Below, in pieces: positions 15,617 through 26,923 of a DNA stretch of 64,000 nt. Within the stretch, counting starts at the first letter, position 1. Every line of letters begins with the position of its first letter. The notes under the pieces are model-generated. The model did no database searches and was not told the DNA's origin. It saw only the letters and a list, made by a program, of their open reading frames with translations. A program made the position numbers and the translations under genes. This DNA comes from Candidatus Dactylopiibacterium sp. (GTDB taxonomy: Bacteria; Pseudomonadota; Gammaproteobacteria; Burkholderiales; Rhodocyclaceae), in assembly GCA_031119555.1 (NCBI GenBank), contig JAVHXQ010000004.1:33168-97167 (forward strand), read 5' to 3'.

Positions 15617-17041
15617 ATGGCTACCCGCAAAAAAGCAATCGCGCCCCTCCCCACCAAGCTTTTCGTGCTCGATACCAACGTGCTCATGCACGACCCGACA
15701 AGCCTTTACCGCTTCGAGGAGCACGACATCTTCGTGCCCATCATGACGCTGGAGGAGCTCGACGGACACAAGAAGGGCATGTCGGAAGTCGCCCGCAATG
15801 CGCGCCAGGCGAGCCGCACGCTGGATGAGGTCGTGACCGCCTGCGGGGCCGACATCGGCGCGGGGATCGCGCTGGAAGGCCCTTCGCGCGGGCTCGCGTC
15901 GGGCCGGCTCTACCTGCAGACCGAAGCCATCGATCCGCGCCTGCCCATGTCGGTGCCTACCGCCAAGGCCGACAACCAGATCCTCGCGGTCGTGATGTTC
16001 CTGCGCGAACGCTTCCCGGGGCGCCCGGTGATCCTGGTGTCCAAGGACATCAACATGCGCATCAAGGCCCGCGCGTTGGGTCTGCTGGCGCAGGATTACT
16101 TCAACGACAAGGTGCTGGAAGACTCCGACCTGCTCTATACCGGCATGCGCGAGCTGCCGCCCGATTTCTGGGAAACGCATGGTCGCGAAATGCAGTCCTG
16201 GAAGGAAGCGGGGCGCAACTACTACCGTGTGCGCGGACCGCTGTGCGCCGACATGTTCGTCAACGAACTCGTGTTCCAGGAGGGTGAGAAGCCGCTGCAC
16301 GCCATCGTGAAGCAGAAGGAGGGGCCCAGCGTGGTGCTCGAGTCCCTGATCGACTTCACGCACCAGAAGAACAACGTGTGGGGGATCGTGGCGCGCAACC
16401 GCGAGCAGAATTTCGCGCTCAACCTGCTCATGAATCCCGACATCGACTTCGTCTCCCTGCTCGGGCAGGCCGGGACGGGCAAAACGCTCATGACGCTCGC
16501 CGCAGGGCTCACCCAGGTGCTCGAGACGAAGCGCTACGTGGAGATCATCATGACGCGCGTGACCGTGCCGGTGGGCGAGGACATCGGTTTCCTGCCCGGC
16601 ACCGAGGAAGAAAAGATGGCGCCGTGGATGGGCGCGCTCGAAGACAATCTCGACGTGCTCAATGGCAGCCCCGAGGACGGCGGAGGCTACGGCGGCGAGT
16701 GGGGCAGGGCCGCCACGCGCGACCTGATCCGCACGCGGATCAAGGTCAAGAGCCTCAACTTCATGCGCGGGCGGACCTTCATCAACAAGTTCCTCATCAT
16801 CGACGAAGCCCAGAACCTGACCTCCAAGCAGATGAAGACGCTGATCACGCGCGCGGGTCCCGGCACCAAGGTGGTCTGCCTGGGCAACATCGCCCAGATC
16901 GACACGCCTTACCTCACGGAGGGGAGTTCGGGCCTGACCTACGTGGTCGACCGCTTCAAGGGCTGGAGCCATTCCGGCCACATCACGCTGCAGCGAGGGG
17001 AGCGCTCCCGGCTCGCCGACTACGCGGCCGAGGCCCTTTAG
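15617..17041 (+). CDS. PIN-domain PhoH-family ATPase (YlaK/PhoH2 type)
   Basis: A 474-residue fusion of an N-terminal PIN RNase domain and a C-terminal PhoH ATPase. The PIN acidic residues are visible in KLFVLDTNVLMHDP, LEELDGHKKG, AKADNQILAV and VSKDINMR. The PhoH part has Walker A GQAGTGKTLMTLAAG and Walker B FLIIDEAQNLTSKQMK. Such PhoH2-like proteins have been proposed to unwind and cleave RNA. The start MATRKKAIA is favoured over the upstream GTG at 15593. It lies 57 bp after bcp. Confidence 0.9.
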   Translation: MATRKKAIAPLPTKLFVLDTNVLMHDPTSLYRFEEHDIFVPIMTLEELDGHKKGMSEVARNARQASRTLDEVVTACGADIGAGIALEGPSRGLASGRLYLQTEAIDPRLPMSVPTAKADNQILAVVMFLRERFPGRPVILVSKDINMRIKARALGLLAQDYFNDKVLEDSDLLYTGMRELPPDFWETHGREMQSWKEAGRNYYRVRGPLCADMFVNELVFQEGEKPLHAIVKQKEGPSVVLESLIDFTHQKNNVWGIVARNREQNFALNLLMNPDIDFVSLLGQAGTGKTLMTLAAGLTQVLETKRYVEIIMTRVTVPVGEDIGFLPGTEEEKMAPWMGALEDNLDVLNGSPEDGGGYGGEWGRAATRDLIRTRIKVKSLNFMRGRTFINKFLIIDEAQNLTSKQMKTLITRAGPGTKVVCLGNIAQIDTPYLTEGSSGLTYVVDRFKGWSHSGHITLQRGERSRLADYAAEAL

Positions 17042-17202
17042 GCCGGCAAGACAGAACGCGGCGACTGCCCTGGGCGGTCGCCGCCCTGCCGTGGCGGAGC
17101 CGTGCTGCCTGCAGGGAGAATGCCTCCTTGGTACGGGTTTTCCCTTGTTCGGCCGGGATCTACGTGCGGCAGCCTGACCCCGATAGGTGGTCAAACTTTG
17201 GG

Positions 17203-17232
17203 TTTACAGCAGGAGGAAGCGAAGGTTATATT
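17203..17232 (+). promoter_or_regulatory. Promoter directly abutting the NlpC/P60 start codon
   Basis: TTTACA (-35) and TATATT (-10) are 18 bp apart, each one mismatch from consensus. The expected start site is 17239-17240, which is the first base of the gene's ATG, so the mRNA could be leaderless. The AGGAGGAAG just upstream would then lie in the spacer and not in the message. Confidence 0.45.
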
Positions 17233-17239
17233 TCGGCGC

Positions 17240-17788
17240 ATGCGATTCCTGCCCTTCTGTCTCTCCCTCGCTTTTCTGCTGTCCGCCGCCAAGGCGTCCG
17301 CACAGGAAGCCGCCTCGGCCGATGCCGCCGGGCAGGAGAGCGCCGTGTCCACGCTCATCGACAAGGGCTTCGGTTTCCTGGGGATCAAGTACCGCTTCGG
17401 CGGCACGGGCCCCGAAATGGGTGGCTTCGACTGCAGCGGCCTCGTGCGCAAGGTCTTTGGCGACGCGCTGGGCCTGAATCTGCCGCGCACCGCTGCCGAA
17501 ATGGCGCGCCTGGGCGACAAGATCGGCTCGCAGGATCTGAAGCCCGGCGATCTGGTGTTCTTCAACACCATGCGCCGCGCTTTCTCCCATGTCGGCATCT
17601 ACGTAGGGGACAACAAGTTCCTGCATTCGCCCTCCAAGGGCGGGGTGGTGCGTGTAGAGGAGCTCGACAGTTCCTACTGGATGAAGCGTTTCAATGGTGC
17701 GCGCCGCCTCATCTCCGATGCGCAGGCCGCTCCCTACGCCCCTCCGCGACTGCTCGCGAAACCCTCCGAAGAAGCCGAGATGCGCTGA
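17240..17788 (+). CDS. Secreted NlpC/P60 peptidoglycan endopeptidase
   Basis: A 182-residue exported cell-wall hydrolase. It has a clear signal peptide (MRFLPFCLSLAFLLSAAKASA) and then an NlpC/P60 domain with the catalytic triad Cys65 (FDCSGLV), His117 (SHVGIYVG) and His129 (KFLHSP). Such enzymes cut stem peptides of peptidoglycan. The start at 17240 is fixed by the signal peptide; the earlier ORF-track residues are not protein-like. An intrinsic terminator follows, so it is probably monocistronic. Confidence 0.92.
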   Translation: MRFLPFCLSLAFLLSAAKASAQEAASADAAGQESAVSTLIDKGFGFLGIKYRFGGTGPEMGGFDCSGLVRKVFGDALGLNLPRTAAEMARLGDKIGSQDLKPGDLVFFNTMRRAFSHVGIYVGDNKFLHSPSKGGVVRVEELDSSYWMKRFNGARRLISDAQAAPYAPPRLLAKPSEEAEMR

Positions 17789-17813
17789 AACTGGCGCAGG
17801 CGGCAGGCAGATG

Positions 17814-17840
17814 AAACCGGCTCGCGCCGGTTTTTTATTT
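17814..17840 (+). terminator. Rho-independent terminator after the NlpC/P60 gene
   Basis: AAACCGGC/GCCGGTTT with a TCGC loop runs into TTTTTTATTTTG. The position is 26 bp after the stop codon. Confidence 0.93.
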
Positions 17841-17921
17841 TGTCTTTGCCTCGTTTTACGTCCGGCCCGTGGCCAGGCCGGCGCGAGCGTCATGCTTGAG
17901 CCATGGACGGCGCCGGGGGCA

Positions 17922-17930
17922 TGTTAGAAT
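17922..17930 (+). promoter_or_regulatory. Extended -10 promoter for the mla operon
   Basis: TGTTAGAAT is a TG-extended -10 element about 31 bp before the mlaF start; a -35 is poor (ATGGAC at 16 bp). It is the only good promoter sequence between the preceding terminator and mlaF. Confidence 0.45.
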
Positions 17931-17960
17931 CGTGCGCTTCCGGTCGAATCCAACATTGTC

Positions 17961-18788
17961 TTGAAAAACGCCCCCAACGATTCTTCCTCTCCCCTGGTCG
18001 AGGTCCGCGACCTGCGCTTCGGATACGGTGATCGCGACGTCCTGCACGGCGTGAATCTTGTCGTGCCGCGCGGCAAGGTGGTGGCGATCATGGGGGGCTC
18101 CGGCTGTGGCAAGACCACGCTGATGCGCATGATCGGCGGGCAGTTGCGTCCGCGTGGCGGCTCGGTGACGGTATGCGGCGCGGAGGTCTCTTCGCTCGAC
18201 CGCGACGCGCTGTACGCGCTGCGTCGGCGCATGGGCATGCTGTTCCAGTTCGGCGCGCTCTTCACCGACATGTCGGTGTTCGACAACGTCGCATTCCTCA
18301 TGCGTGAGCACACCGATCTGCCCGAGACCATGGTGCGCGACCTCGTCCTCATGAAGCTGCATGCGGTGGGGCTGCGCGGTGCGGCGGACCTCATGCCGAG
18401 CGAGCTCTCCGGCGGGATGGCGCGGCGCGTGGCGCTGGCGCGCGCGGTGGCGCTCGATCCGCAGCTCATGATGTACGACGAGCCCTTCGCGGGCCTGGAC
18501 CCGATCTCGCTCGGCGTGATCGGCCAGCTCATCCGCAAGCTCAACGACGCGCTGGGGGCGAGTTCCATCGTGGTGACGCACGACGTGCAGGAGTCCCTGC
18601 AGATCGTCGATTACATCTATTTCCTGTCGGGCGGCAAGGTCGTGGCGGAAGGCACGCCCGATGAGATCCGGCATTCGACCGATCCGTGGGTGCACCAGTT
18701 CGTCTGGGGCGAGACCGATGGTCCGGTGCCGTTCCAGGTGCCGGCGCAGGATTACGCCGAAACCTTGCTGGGGGAACGCCGTGCTTGA
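17961..18788 (+). CDS. mlaF: Phospholipid ABC transporter ATPase MlaF
   Basis: Cytoplasmic ATPase of the Mla complex, which moves phospholipids between inner membrane and periplasmic carrier to keep outer-membrane asymmetry. In the 275 residues, Walker A is GGSGCGKT at 45-52, the signature is [14 protein letters not shown], and Walker B is [13 protein letters not shown]. The start is a TTG (no ATG or GTG lies in frame before the conserved region), preceded by little Shine-Dalgarno complementarity. It overlaps mlaE by 8 bp. Confidence 0.95.
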   Translation: MKNAPNDSSSPLVEVRDLRFGYGDRDVLHGVNLVVPRGKVVAIMGGSGCGKTTLMRMIGGQLRPRGGSVTVCGAEVSSLDRDALYALRRRMGMLFQFGALFTDMSVFDNVAFLMREHTDLPETMVRDLVLMKLHAVGLRGAADLMPSELSGGMARRVALARAVALDPQLMMYDEPFAGLDPISLGVIGQLIRKLNDALGASSIVVTHDVQESLQIVDYIYFLSGGKVVAEGTPDEIRHSTDPWVHQFVWGETDGPVPFQVPAQDYAETLLGERRA

Positions 18789-19572
18789 TTCCGTGGGTGA
18801 ATTCTTCCGTCGCATCGGAGCGGCGGTGGGCAACGGCGTCTGGCGCCTCGGTTACGCGGCGCGGTTTCTGGCCGCCGTGCTGCTGGGGTCCGGCACGAGC
18901 TTTCGCCGCATCAACCTCACGATCCGCGAGATTTACTTCGCCGGGGTGCTCTCGCTGCTCATCATCATGGTCTCGGGGCTGTTCGTGGGCATGGTGCTGG
19001 GCCTGCAGGGGCATGACACCCTGGCCCGCTATGGCTCCGAGGAAGCGCTCGGGGTGCTCGTGGCGCTCTCCCTCGTGCGCGAGCTGGGGCCGGTCGTGGC
19101 GGGGCTGCTGTTCGCCAGCCGCGCGGGGTCTGCCATCACGGCCGAGATCGGCCTCATGAAGGCCACCGAGCAACTCGATGCGATGGACATGATGGCCGTC
19201 GACCCGGTGGCGCGCATCGTCGCGCCGCGCTTCTGGGGGGGCGTGATCTCGATGCCGCTGCTCGCCGCGCTGTTCTCCGCGATGGGCGTGCTGGGGGGCT
19301 ATCTCGTGGGCGTGGTGATGATAGGGGCCGACTCCGGCAGCTTCTGGGGCCAGATGCAGGCGGCCGTCGATTTCCAGCGCGACATCCTCAACGGCGTCAT
19401 CAAGAGCATCGTGTTCGGTGTGGCCGTCTCGTGGGTCGCGGTGTTCGAGGGTTACGATTCCGATGCCACGGCCGAAGGCGTTTCGCGCGCCACCACGCGC
19501 ACCGTCGTGACTTCTTCGCTGGCCATCCTGGGCCTGGATTTTATTTTGACCTCGTTGATGTTCAGGGGCTGA
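18781..19572 (+). CDS. mlaE: Phospholipid ABC transporter permease MlaE
   Basis: Inner-membrane permease of the Mla complex, 263 residues with about five to six hydrophobic helices. Family segments are [49 protein letters not shown] and [26 protein letters not shown]. The GTG at 18781 gives the usual MlaE N-terminus; the 40 extra residues of the ORF track are out of keeping with the family. Confidence 0.95.
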   Translation: MLDSVGEFFRRIGAAVGNGVWRLGYAARFLAAVLLGSGTSFRRINLTIREIYFAGVLSLLIIMVSGLFVGMVLGLQGHDTLARYGSEEALGVLVALSLVRELGPVVAGLLFASRAGSAITAEIGLMKATEQLDAMDMMAVDPVARIVAPRFWGGVISMPLLAALFSAMGVLGGYLVGVVMIGADSGSFWGQMQAAVDFQRDILNGVIKSIVFGVAVSWVAVFEGYDSDATAEGVSRATTRTVVTSSLAILGLDFILTSLMFRG

Positions 19573-19574
19573 CA

Positions 19575-20051
19575 ATGAAACGTACAACCATCGATATCTG
19601 GGTGGGCATCTTCGTCGTGATCGGCCTGGGTGCCCTGCTGTTCCTTGCGCTTCGCGTGGGTAACCTGGGCAGCGCGAAGGTGCGCGACCCCTATGAGCTG
19701 CAGGCGCGCTTCGACAACATCGGCGGCCTCAAGGCGCGCGCGCCGGTCAAGAGCGCGGGGGTGGTCGTGGGCCGCATCGAGCGCATCGTTCTCGACCTCG
19801 AAACCTACCAGGCCCTCGTGACCCTGCAGATGGACGGCCGCTACCATTTCCCCAAGGATACGTTCGCAACCATCAACACCTCCGGCCTGCTCGGCGAGCA
19901 GTACATCGGCCTGGAGCCTGGTGGCGACCCCGAGGAAATCCCCGCGGGCGGCGTCATCAAGAAGACGCAGTCCGCCGTCGTGCTCGAAAAGCTCATCAGC
20001 CAGTTCATGTTCAACACCGCCGAGGGCAATGCGCCTTCGGGTGGCAAGTGA
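19575..20051 (+). CDS. mlaD: MCE-domain lipid-binding protein MlaD
   Basis: A 158-residue substrate-binding subunit anchored by one N-terminal helix (IDIWVGIFVVIGLGALLFLALRVG) with a periplasmic MCE domain (RFDNIGGLKARAPVKSAGVVVGRI to LLGEQYIGLEPGG). It forms a hexameric ring on MlaFE that passes lipid. It begins two bases after the mlaE stop. The unstructured tail is short. Confidence 0.95.
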   Translation: MKRTTIDIWVGIFVVIGLGALLFLALRVGNLGSAKVRDPYELQARFDNIGGLKARAPVKSAGVVVGRIERIVLDLETYQALVTLQMDGRYHFPKDTFATINTSGLLGEQYIGLEPGGDPEEIPAGGVIKKTQSAVVLEKLISQFMFNTAEGNAPSGGK

Positions 20052-20065
20052 CGCAGGAGGTCCTC

Positions 20066-20776
20066 ATGGTCGTCCGCAACACAGCAAGAGCCATTCTGCC
20101 CGCGCTGCTGGCGGTGCTGGCCGGATGCGCCACGACGGGCAATCCGGCCGATCCGTTCGAGCCGGTCAACCGCAAGATCTACGCCGTCAACGACACGCTG
20201 GACCGCTACGCCCTGAAGCCGGCGGCGGAAGGCTACCGCGACGTGGTGCCGCTGCCGGCGCGGACCAACGTGAGCAACTTCTTCGGCAACATCGAGGATG
20301 TCTGGACGGGCTTCAACAACCTCCTGCAAGGCAAGCCGCGCGAGGGGTTCAGCGATTTCGGCCGGTTCGCCGTGAATTCCACGGTGGGCATCCTGGGCTT
20401 CTTCGACGTGGCGAGCGACATCGGGCTCGACAAGCACGACGAGGATCTGGGGCAGACGCTGGGCCGCTGGGGCATGGGTCCGGGGCCCTACCTGATGCTG
20501 CCCCTGTTCGGGCCGAGCACGGTGCGCGATACCGCCGGCGCGATTCCGCGCCAGCTCGTCGATCCGGTTGCTTCGGTCGAGCGTATTCCGGTGCGCAATG
20601 CCGTGCGCGGCCTGAGGGTCGTGAATGGGCGCGCGCAGTTGCTGGGCGCCGACAGCGCGCTCGACGACGCAGCGCTCGACCGCTATTCCTATCTGCGCGA
20701 CTTCTACCTGAAATCCCGTCTGAATCAGGTCCATGACGGGAACCCGCCGCGCGAGAAGGATGACTATTATGAGTAG
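20066..20776 (+). CDS. mlaA: Outer-membrane lipoprotein MlaA (VacJ)
   Basis: Removes mislocalised phospholipids from the outer leaflet and hands them to MlaC. It has a lipoprotein signal (MVVRNTARAILPALLAVLAGC, lipobox LAGC, Cys21) and the VacJ core DPFEPVNRKIYAVNDTLDRY to GHDEDLGQTLG-like and LPLFGPSTVRD. The ATG at 20066 is preceded by AGGAGG at five bases, which decides it over the GTG at 20048. In E. coli mlaA is unlinked; here it lies between mlaD and mlaC. Confidence 0.93.
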   Translation: MVVRNTARAILPALLAVLAGCATTGNPADPFEPVNRKIYAVNDTLDRYALKPAAEGYRDVVPLPARTNVSNFFGNIEDVWTGFNNLLQGKPREGFSDFGRFAVNSTVGILGFFDVASDIGLDKHDEDLGQTLGRWGMGPGPYLMLPLFGPSTVRDTAGAIPRQLVDPVASVERIPVRNAVRGLRVVNGRAQLLGADSALDDAALDRYSYLRDFYLKSRLNQVHDGNPPREKDDYYE

Positions 20777-20797
20777 GCCCCGCCACGGAGACGCATC

Positions 20798-21412
20798 ATG
20801 AAGATTCTGAAGACCCTGCTTGCCCTGTGCATGACTGTGCTGGCCGCCCAGGCCCTGGCCCAGGAAACCCCCGACGCGCTCGCGCGCCGCGTGATGAACG
20901 AAGTGATCGCGGTCGTGAAGAGCGACCCGGCGATCCAGGCCGGCGACTCGCGGCGCATCAACGAGCTTGTCGATGCCAAGGTGCTGCCGTACTTCGATTT
21001 CCGCCACATGACCGCGCTCGCGATGGGGCGGGAGTGGCGCGCCGCCACGCCGGCGCAACGCGATGCGCTGACGGCCGAATTCCGTTCGCTGCTGGTGCGC
21101 ACCTATTCGAATGCGCTCTCGCAATACAAGAACCAGACCATTGACTTCAAGCCGCTGCGCATGCAGGCCGCCGATACCGATGTCATCGTGCGCACCGAAG
21201 TCCGTCAGCCCGGCGCCAAGCCCGTTTCCATCGACTACCAGATGGACAGGCAGGCCGACGGCTGGAAGGTCTATGACGTCATGGTGGCCGGCGTGAGCCT
21301 CGTGACCAATTACCGCGAGACCTTCTCGCAGGAAATCAAGGCCGGCGGCGTGGACGGGCTCATCAAGAGTCTCCAGGCCAAGAACGCGCAGACCGGAGCG
21401 AATCACAAGTGA
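20798..21412 (+). CDS. mlaC: Periplasmic phospholipid shuttle MlaC
   Basis: A 204-residue soluble carrier between MlaA and MlaD. It has a signal peptide (MKILKTLLALCMTVLAAQALA), then the Tol-Tol-Ttg2 domain (VDAKVLPYFDFRHMTALAMGREWR, FRSLLVRTYSNAL, KVYDVMVAGVSLVTNYRETF). GGAGACGCATC precedes the ATG. Its TGA overlaps the mlaB GTG. Confidence 0.95.
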   Translation: MKILKTLLALCMTVLAAQALAQETPDALARRVMNEVIAVVKSDPAIQAGDSRRINELVDAKVLPYFDFRHMTALAMGREWRAATPAQRDALTAEFRSLLVRTYSNALSQYKNQTIDFKPLRMQAADTDVIVRTEVRQPGAKPVSIDYQMDRQADGWKVYDVMVAGVSLVTNYRETFSQEIKAGGVDGLIKSLQAKNAQTGANHK

Positions 21413-21717
21413 TAGCCCAGCGCGACGGGCGCTTCATCGTGGAGGCGCCCCTCCATCTGCAGACCGCCACCGCCTTGCTCGCGCAGGGCGAGGCACTGTT
21501 CGGCGCGCAGGATGCGCAGCTCGATCTTTCCGCCGTGGAGTCGGTCGACTCCTGCGCCATTGCGGTGGTGCTGGGCTGGCTGCGCGCGGCGCGCGCGGGC
21601 GGGCACCGGCTCCGCGTCGTGGCCGCCACGCCCGCTTTCATGAGCCTGGCGAGCCTGTATGGCGTAAGCGAGATCCTTTTCGACGGAACGGAACGCCCCG
21701 CCAGTGAGCCCGTCTGA
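21409..21717 (+). CDS. mlaB: STAS-domain protein MlaB
   Basis: A 102-residue cytoplasmic STAS protein that binds MlaF and stabilises the transporter. The STAS core is AQLDLSAVESVDSCAIAVVLGWLRAARAGGHRL, with a serine in the usual regulatory-loop position. The GTG start overlaps the mlaC stop (GTGA), and the end overlaps yadG by 14 bp. Confidence 0.88.
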   Translation: MIAQRDGRFIVEAPLHLQTATALLAQGEALFGAQDAQLDLSAVESVDSCAIAVVLGWLRAARAGGHRLRVVAATPAFMSLASLYGVSEILFDGTERPASEPV

Positions 21718-22624
21718 CGTTCCCGCGATCGAAGTCCGCCAGGCCACCAAGCGCTTCGGTTCGCTGCAGGCGCTGGGTGGCGTCGACCTGGAGATCCGCC
21801 AGGGCGAGTTCTTTGCCTTGCTCGGCCCCAACGGCGCGGGCAAGACCACGCTGATTTCGGCGCTGGCCGGTTTGCAGCGCCTGAGTTCGGGCAGCATCCG
21901 CGTGATGGGGCATGACGTGGTGTCCGATTACCGCGCCGCGCGTCGCGCGCTCGGCGTGGTGCCGCAGGAACTCGTGTTCGATCCCTTCTTCTCGGTGCGC
22001 GAACTGCTGCGCATCCAGTCTGGCTATTTCGGCCTGCGCCGCAACGACGACTGGGTGGACGAACTGCTCGTGAGTCTCGATCTGGCCTCCAAAGCCGATA
22101 CCAACATGCGCGCGCTGTCGGGCGGCATGAAGCGCCGGGTGCTCGTGGCGCAGGCGCTGGTGCACCGGCCGCCGGTGATCGTGCTCGACGAGCCGACCGC
22201 GGGCGTTGACGTGGAATTGCGTCAGACGCTGTGGCAGTTCATCCGCCGCCTCAACGCCGACGGGCACACCATCGTGCTGACCACCCACTATCTCGAAGAG
22301 GCCGAGGAGCTCTGCACGCGCATCGCCATGCTCAAGGCCGGGCGCATCGTGGCGCTCGACTCCACGGCCGGCATCCTGCGCCGCGTGAGCCAGCGCGTGC
22401 TGCGCGTGCGCGTCGAGGCCGCCGCCGCGCTGCCGCTGGCGCTGGCCGGCCTGGGCGCGGAGCTGGAGGCGGACCTGATCCGCGTACCCTTCGAGACGCA
22501 CGACCAGATCGAGGGGCTGCTCGGACGCGTGCGCGAAGCGGGCCTGCGCGTGCAGGAGGTGGAGATCTCGCGGCCCGATCTCGAGCAGGCCTTCATCGAG
22601 ATCATGCAGGGGGCGGGCGCATGA
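21704..22624 (+). CDS. yadG: ABC-2 type transporter ATPase (YadG-like)
   Basis: A 306-residue ATPase with Walker A LLGPNGAGKTTLISALAG, signature LSGGMKRRVLVAQALVH and Walker B VIVLDEPTAGVD. The C-terminal extension after about residue 220 is usual for drug/polysaccharide-type exporters. It pairs with the permease that starts inside its stop codon. The cargo is unknown. The position inside an Mla-MurA series hints at an envelope function; that is inference. Confidence 0.9.
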   Translation: MSPSDVPAIEVRQATKRFGSLQALGGVDLEIRQGEFFALLGPNGAGKTTLISALAGLQRLSSGSIRVMGHDVVSDYRAARRALGVVPQELVFDPFFSVRELLRIQSGYFGLRRNDDWVDELLVSLDLASKADTNMRALSGGMKRRVLVAQALVHRPPVIVLDEPTAGVDVELRQTLWQFIRRLNADGHTIVLTTHYLEEAEELCTRIAMLKAGRIVALDSTAGILRRVSQRVLRVRVEAAAALPLALAGLGAELEADLIRVPFETHDQIEGLLGRVREAGLRVQEVEISRPDLEQAFIEIMQGAGA

Positions 22625-23376
22625 GCGGGTTCCGCACGCTGCTGTACAAGGAAACGCTGAGGTTCTGGAAGGTTTCGTTCCAGACCGTCGGCGCGCCCGT
22701 GCTGACTTCCGTGCTCTATCTCATGATCTTCGGCCACGTGCTCGAAGGCCGTCTGCAGCCCTTCGATGGCGTGAGCTACACGGGCTTCCTGATTCCCGGC
22801 CTGGTGATGATGAGCGTGCTGCAGAACGCCTTCGCCAACAGTTCGTCCTCGCTGATCCAGAGCAAGATCACGGGCAACATCGTGTTCGTGCTGCTGCCGC
22901 CGATCTCGTGGTTCGAATTTTTCTCGGCCTACGTGGTGGCCTCGGTGCTGCGCGGCGTGGTCGTGGGCACGGGCGTGTGGCTGGTGTCGCTGGGTTTCGC
23001 GAGCACGGGCGTCGCGCATCCGTTGTGGGCGCTGGCCTTCGTGGTGCTGGGTGCGGGCCTGCTCGCCACGCTGGGTGTGATCGCGGGGATCTGGGCCGAC
23101 AAGTTCGACCAGCTCGCGGCGTTCCAGAATTTCCTGATCATGCCCCTGACGATGCTGTCGGGGGTGTTCTATTCCATCCATTCGCTGCCGCCGGTCTGGC
23201 AGAAGGTGTCGCACCTGAATCCGTTCTTCTTCATGATCGACGGTTTCCGCTTCGGCATCTTCGGCCAGTCCGACGCCTCCCCCTGGCTGAGTCTCGCGAT
23301 CGTCGCCAGCGCCCTGCTGGCGCTCGTCGCGATCAGCCTGGCGATGCTGCGCAGCGGCTACAAGCTGAGAGGTTGA
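22621..23376 (+). CDS. yadH: ABC-2 type transporter permease (YadH-like)
   Basis: A 251-residue permease with six hydrophobic stretches and the ABC-2 signature around LIMPLTMLSGVFYSIHSLPPVWQKVSHLNPFFFMIDGFRFGIFG. The ATG overlaps the yadG stop (ATGA). It is partner of the YadG-like ATPase. Confidence 0.9.
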   Translation: MSGFRTLLYKETLRFWKVSFQTVGAPVLTSVLYLMIFGHVLEGRLQPFDGVSYTGFLIPGLVMMSVLQNAFANSSSSLIQSKITGNIVFVLLPPISWFEFFSAYVVASVLRGVVVGTGVWLVSLGFASTGVAHPLWALAFVVLGAGLLATLGVIAGIWADKFDQLAAFQNFLIMPLTMLSGVFYSIHSLPPVWQKVSHLNPFFFMIDGFRFGIFGQSDASPWLSLAIVASALLALVAISLAMLRSGYKLRG

Positions 23377-23378
23377 CG

Positions 23379-24969
<1,591 letters not shown>

Positions 24970-24971
24970 GG

Positions 24972-25634
24972 ATGGCCACCGTGAGCACCTTCACCGGCAT
25001 CACGCTTGCGCTCTCCAAGGGGCGGATCTTCGAAGACACGCTGCCGCTGCTGGCCGCGGCGGGCATCGAGCCCGCCGAGCGGCCCGAGGATTCCCGCAAG
25101 CTCATCATCGAAACCAACCGCCCCGACGTGCGCCTGCTGATCGTGCGCGCGTCCGACACGCCGACCTACGTGCAGTACGGCGCCGCCGACCTCGGCATCG
25201 CCGGCAAGGACGTGCTCATCGAGCATGGCGGCGCGGGGCTCTACCAGCCCGTCGATCTGGGCATCGCCCGGTGCCGCATGAGCGTGGCCGTGCCCGAGGG
25301 CTTCGATTACGAGGCCGCGGTGCAGCGCGGCGGGCGCATCCGCGTGGCATCGAAGTACGTGCGCATCGCGCGCGAGCACTTCGCCGCCAAGGGCATGCAC
25401 GTCGATCTCATCAAGCTCTACGGCTCGATGGAACTCGCCCCGCTCGTGGGGCTGGCCGACGTCATCGTCGACCTCGTGTCGACGGGCGGCACCCTGCGCG
25501 CCAATCACCTGCGTGAAGTCGAGGAAATCATGCAGATCAGCTCCCGCCTGGTCGTGAATCAGGCCGCGCTGAAGGTCAAGCGCGAGCTGCTGCAACCCGT
25601 CATCGAAGCTTTCTCCGGAGCCGTCAAAGCATGA
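24972..25634 (+). CDS. hisG: ATP phosphoribosyltransferase, short form
   Basis: First enzyme of histidine synthesis: joins ATP and PRPP. The 220-residue length shows the short HisG form, which lacks the C-terminal regulatory domain and needs HisZ as partner; hisZ is not in this window. Motifs are [16 protein letters not shown] and the PRPP loop [18 protein letters not shown]. It starts two bases after the murA stop and overlaps hisD by four bases. Confidence 0.96.
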   Translation: MATVSTFTGITLALSKGRIFEDTLPLLAAAGIEPAERPEDSRKLIIETNRPDVRLLIVRASDTPTYVQYGAADLGIAGKDVLIEHGGAGLYQPVDLGIARCRMSVAVPEGFDYEAAVQRGGRIRVASKYVRIAREHFAAKGMHVDLIKLYGSMELAPLVGLADVIVDLVSTGGTLRANHLREVEEIMQISSRLVVNQAALKVKRELLQPVIEAFSGAVKA

Positions 25635-26923
25635 ACGTGCGACGCCTGAACGCGGCCGCCCCCGGCTTCGCCGCCGCCCTGGATGCCCTGCTGGCATTCG
25701 ACAACTCCACCGACGCGCGCGTCGACGCCGCCGTCAGCGAGGTGCTCGCCGCCGTGCGCGCGCGCGGCGACGAAGCCGTGCTCGAATACACGCGCCGCTT
25801 CGATCAGCTCGATGCCGCCGATGCCGCCGCGCTGGAACTGCCCCGCGCGGTGCTCGACGAAGCCCTCGCGACCCTGCCGGCCGCCCAGCGCGACGCGCTC
25901 GAGACCGCCGCCGCCCGCGTGCGCGCCTATCACGAAAAGCAGCGCCTCGAATCCTGGCAGTACGCCGAAGCGGACGGCACGCGCCTGGGCCAGAAAGTCA
26001 CGCCGCTCGACCGCGCCGGCCTCTACGTGCCCGGCGGCAAGGCCAGCTATCCCAGCTCGGTGCTCATGAACGCCATTCCCGCCAAGGTGGCCGGCGTGGG
26101 CGAACTCATCATGGTCACGCCCACCCCGCGCGGCGAACGCAATCCGCTCGTTCTGGCGGCTGCCGCCATCGCGGGCGTCGATCGTGTCTTCACGATCGGC
26201 GGCGCGCAGGCCGTGGCCGCGCTGGCCTACGGCACGCGCACGATTCCCCAGGTCGACAAGATCGTCGGCCCCGGCAATGCCTACGTGGCCGAAGCCAAGC
26301 GGCGCGTGTTCGGCACGGTCGGCATCGACATGGTGGCGGGCCCCTCCGAGGTGCTCGTGATTTCCGACGGCTCTGGCAACGCCGACTGGGTGGCGATGGA
26401 CCTCTTCGCCCAGGCCGAGCACGACGAAGTGGCGCAATCCATCCTGCTGTGCCCGGACGCGGCCTTTCTCGACGCGGTGGCCGAAGCCATCGCGCGTCTG
26501 CTGCCGCAGATGCCGCGCCACGAGATCATCGCCGCCTCGCTCGCCAACCGTGGCGCGCTGGTGCAGGTGGCCGACCTCGACGAAGCCTGCGCGATCGCCA
26601 ACCGCATCGCGCCGGAGCACCTGGAACTCGCCATCGAGGAGGCCGAGCCCTGGGTGGAGAAGATCCGCCACGCGGGCGCGATCTTCGTCGGCCACGCCTC
26701 GGTCGAGTCGCTCGGCGATTACTGCGCCGGCCCCAACCACGTGTTGCCGACGATGCGCAGCGCGCGCTTCTCGTCGCCGCTGGGCGTCTACGATTTCCAG
26801 AAGCGCAGCAGCATCATCCACATGTCGCGCGCCGGTGCCGCGGCACTCGCCCCGGTGGCGGCCACGCTCGCCTATGGCGAGGGCCTGCAGGCCCACGCCC
26901 GCTCGGCCGAGTACCGTCAGTGA
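25631..26923 (+). CDS. hisD: Histidinol dehydrogenase
   Basis: Last step of the pathway, two-stage oxidation of histidinol to histidine, zinc and NAD dependent. The 430 residues contain [32 protein letters not shown], the signature [15 protein letters not shown] and [12 protein letters not shown], and the catalytic EH pair in [14 protein letters not shown]. It is coupled to hisG (ATGA) and to pgeF (GTGA). Confidence 0.97.
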   Translation: MNVRRLNAAAPGFAAALDALLAFDNSTDARVDAAVSEVLAAVRARGDEAVLEYTRRFDQLDAADAAALELPRAVLDEALATLPAAQRDALETAAARVRAYHEKQRLESWQYAEADGTRLGQKVTPLDRAGLYVPGGKASYPSSVLMNAIPAKVAGVGELIMVTPTPRGERNPLVLAAAAIAGVDRVFTIGGAQAVAALAYGTRTIPQVDKIVGPGNAYVAEAKRRVFGTVGIDMVAGPSEVLVISDGSGNADWVAMDLFAQAEHDEVAQSILLCPDAAFLDAVAEAIARLLPQMPRHEIIAASLANRGALVQVADLDEACAIANRIAPEHLELAIEEAEPWVEKIRHAGAIFVGHASVESLGDYCAGPNHVLPTMRSARFSSPLGVYDFQKRSSIIHMSRAGAAALAPVAATLAYGEGLQAHARSAEYRQ

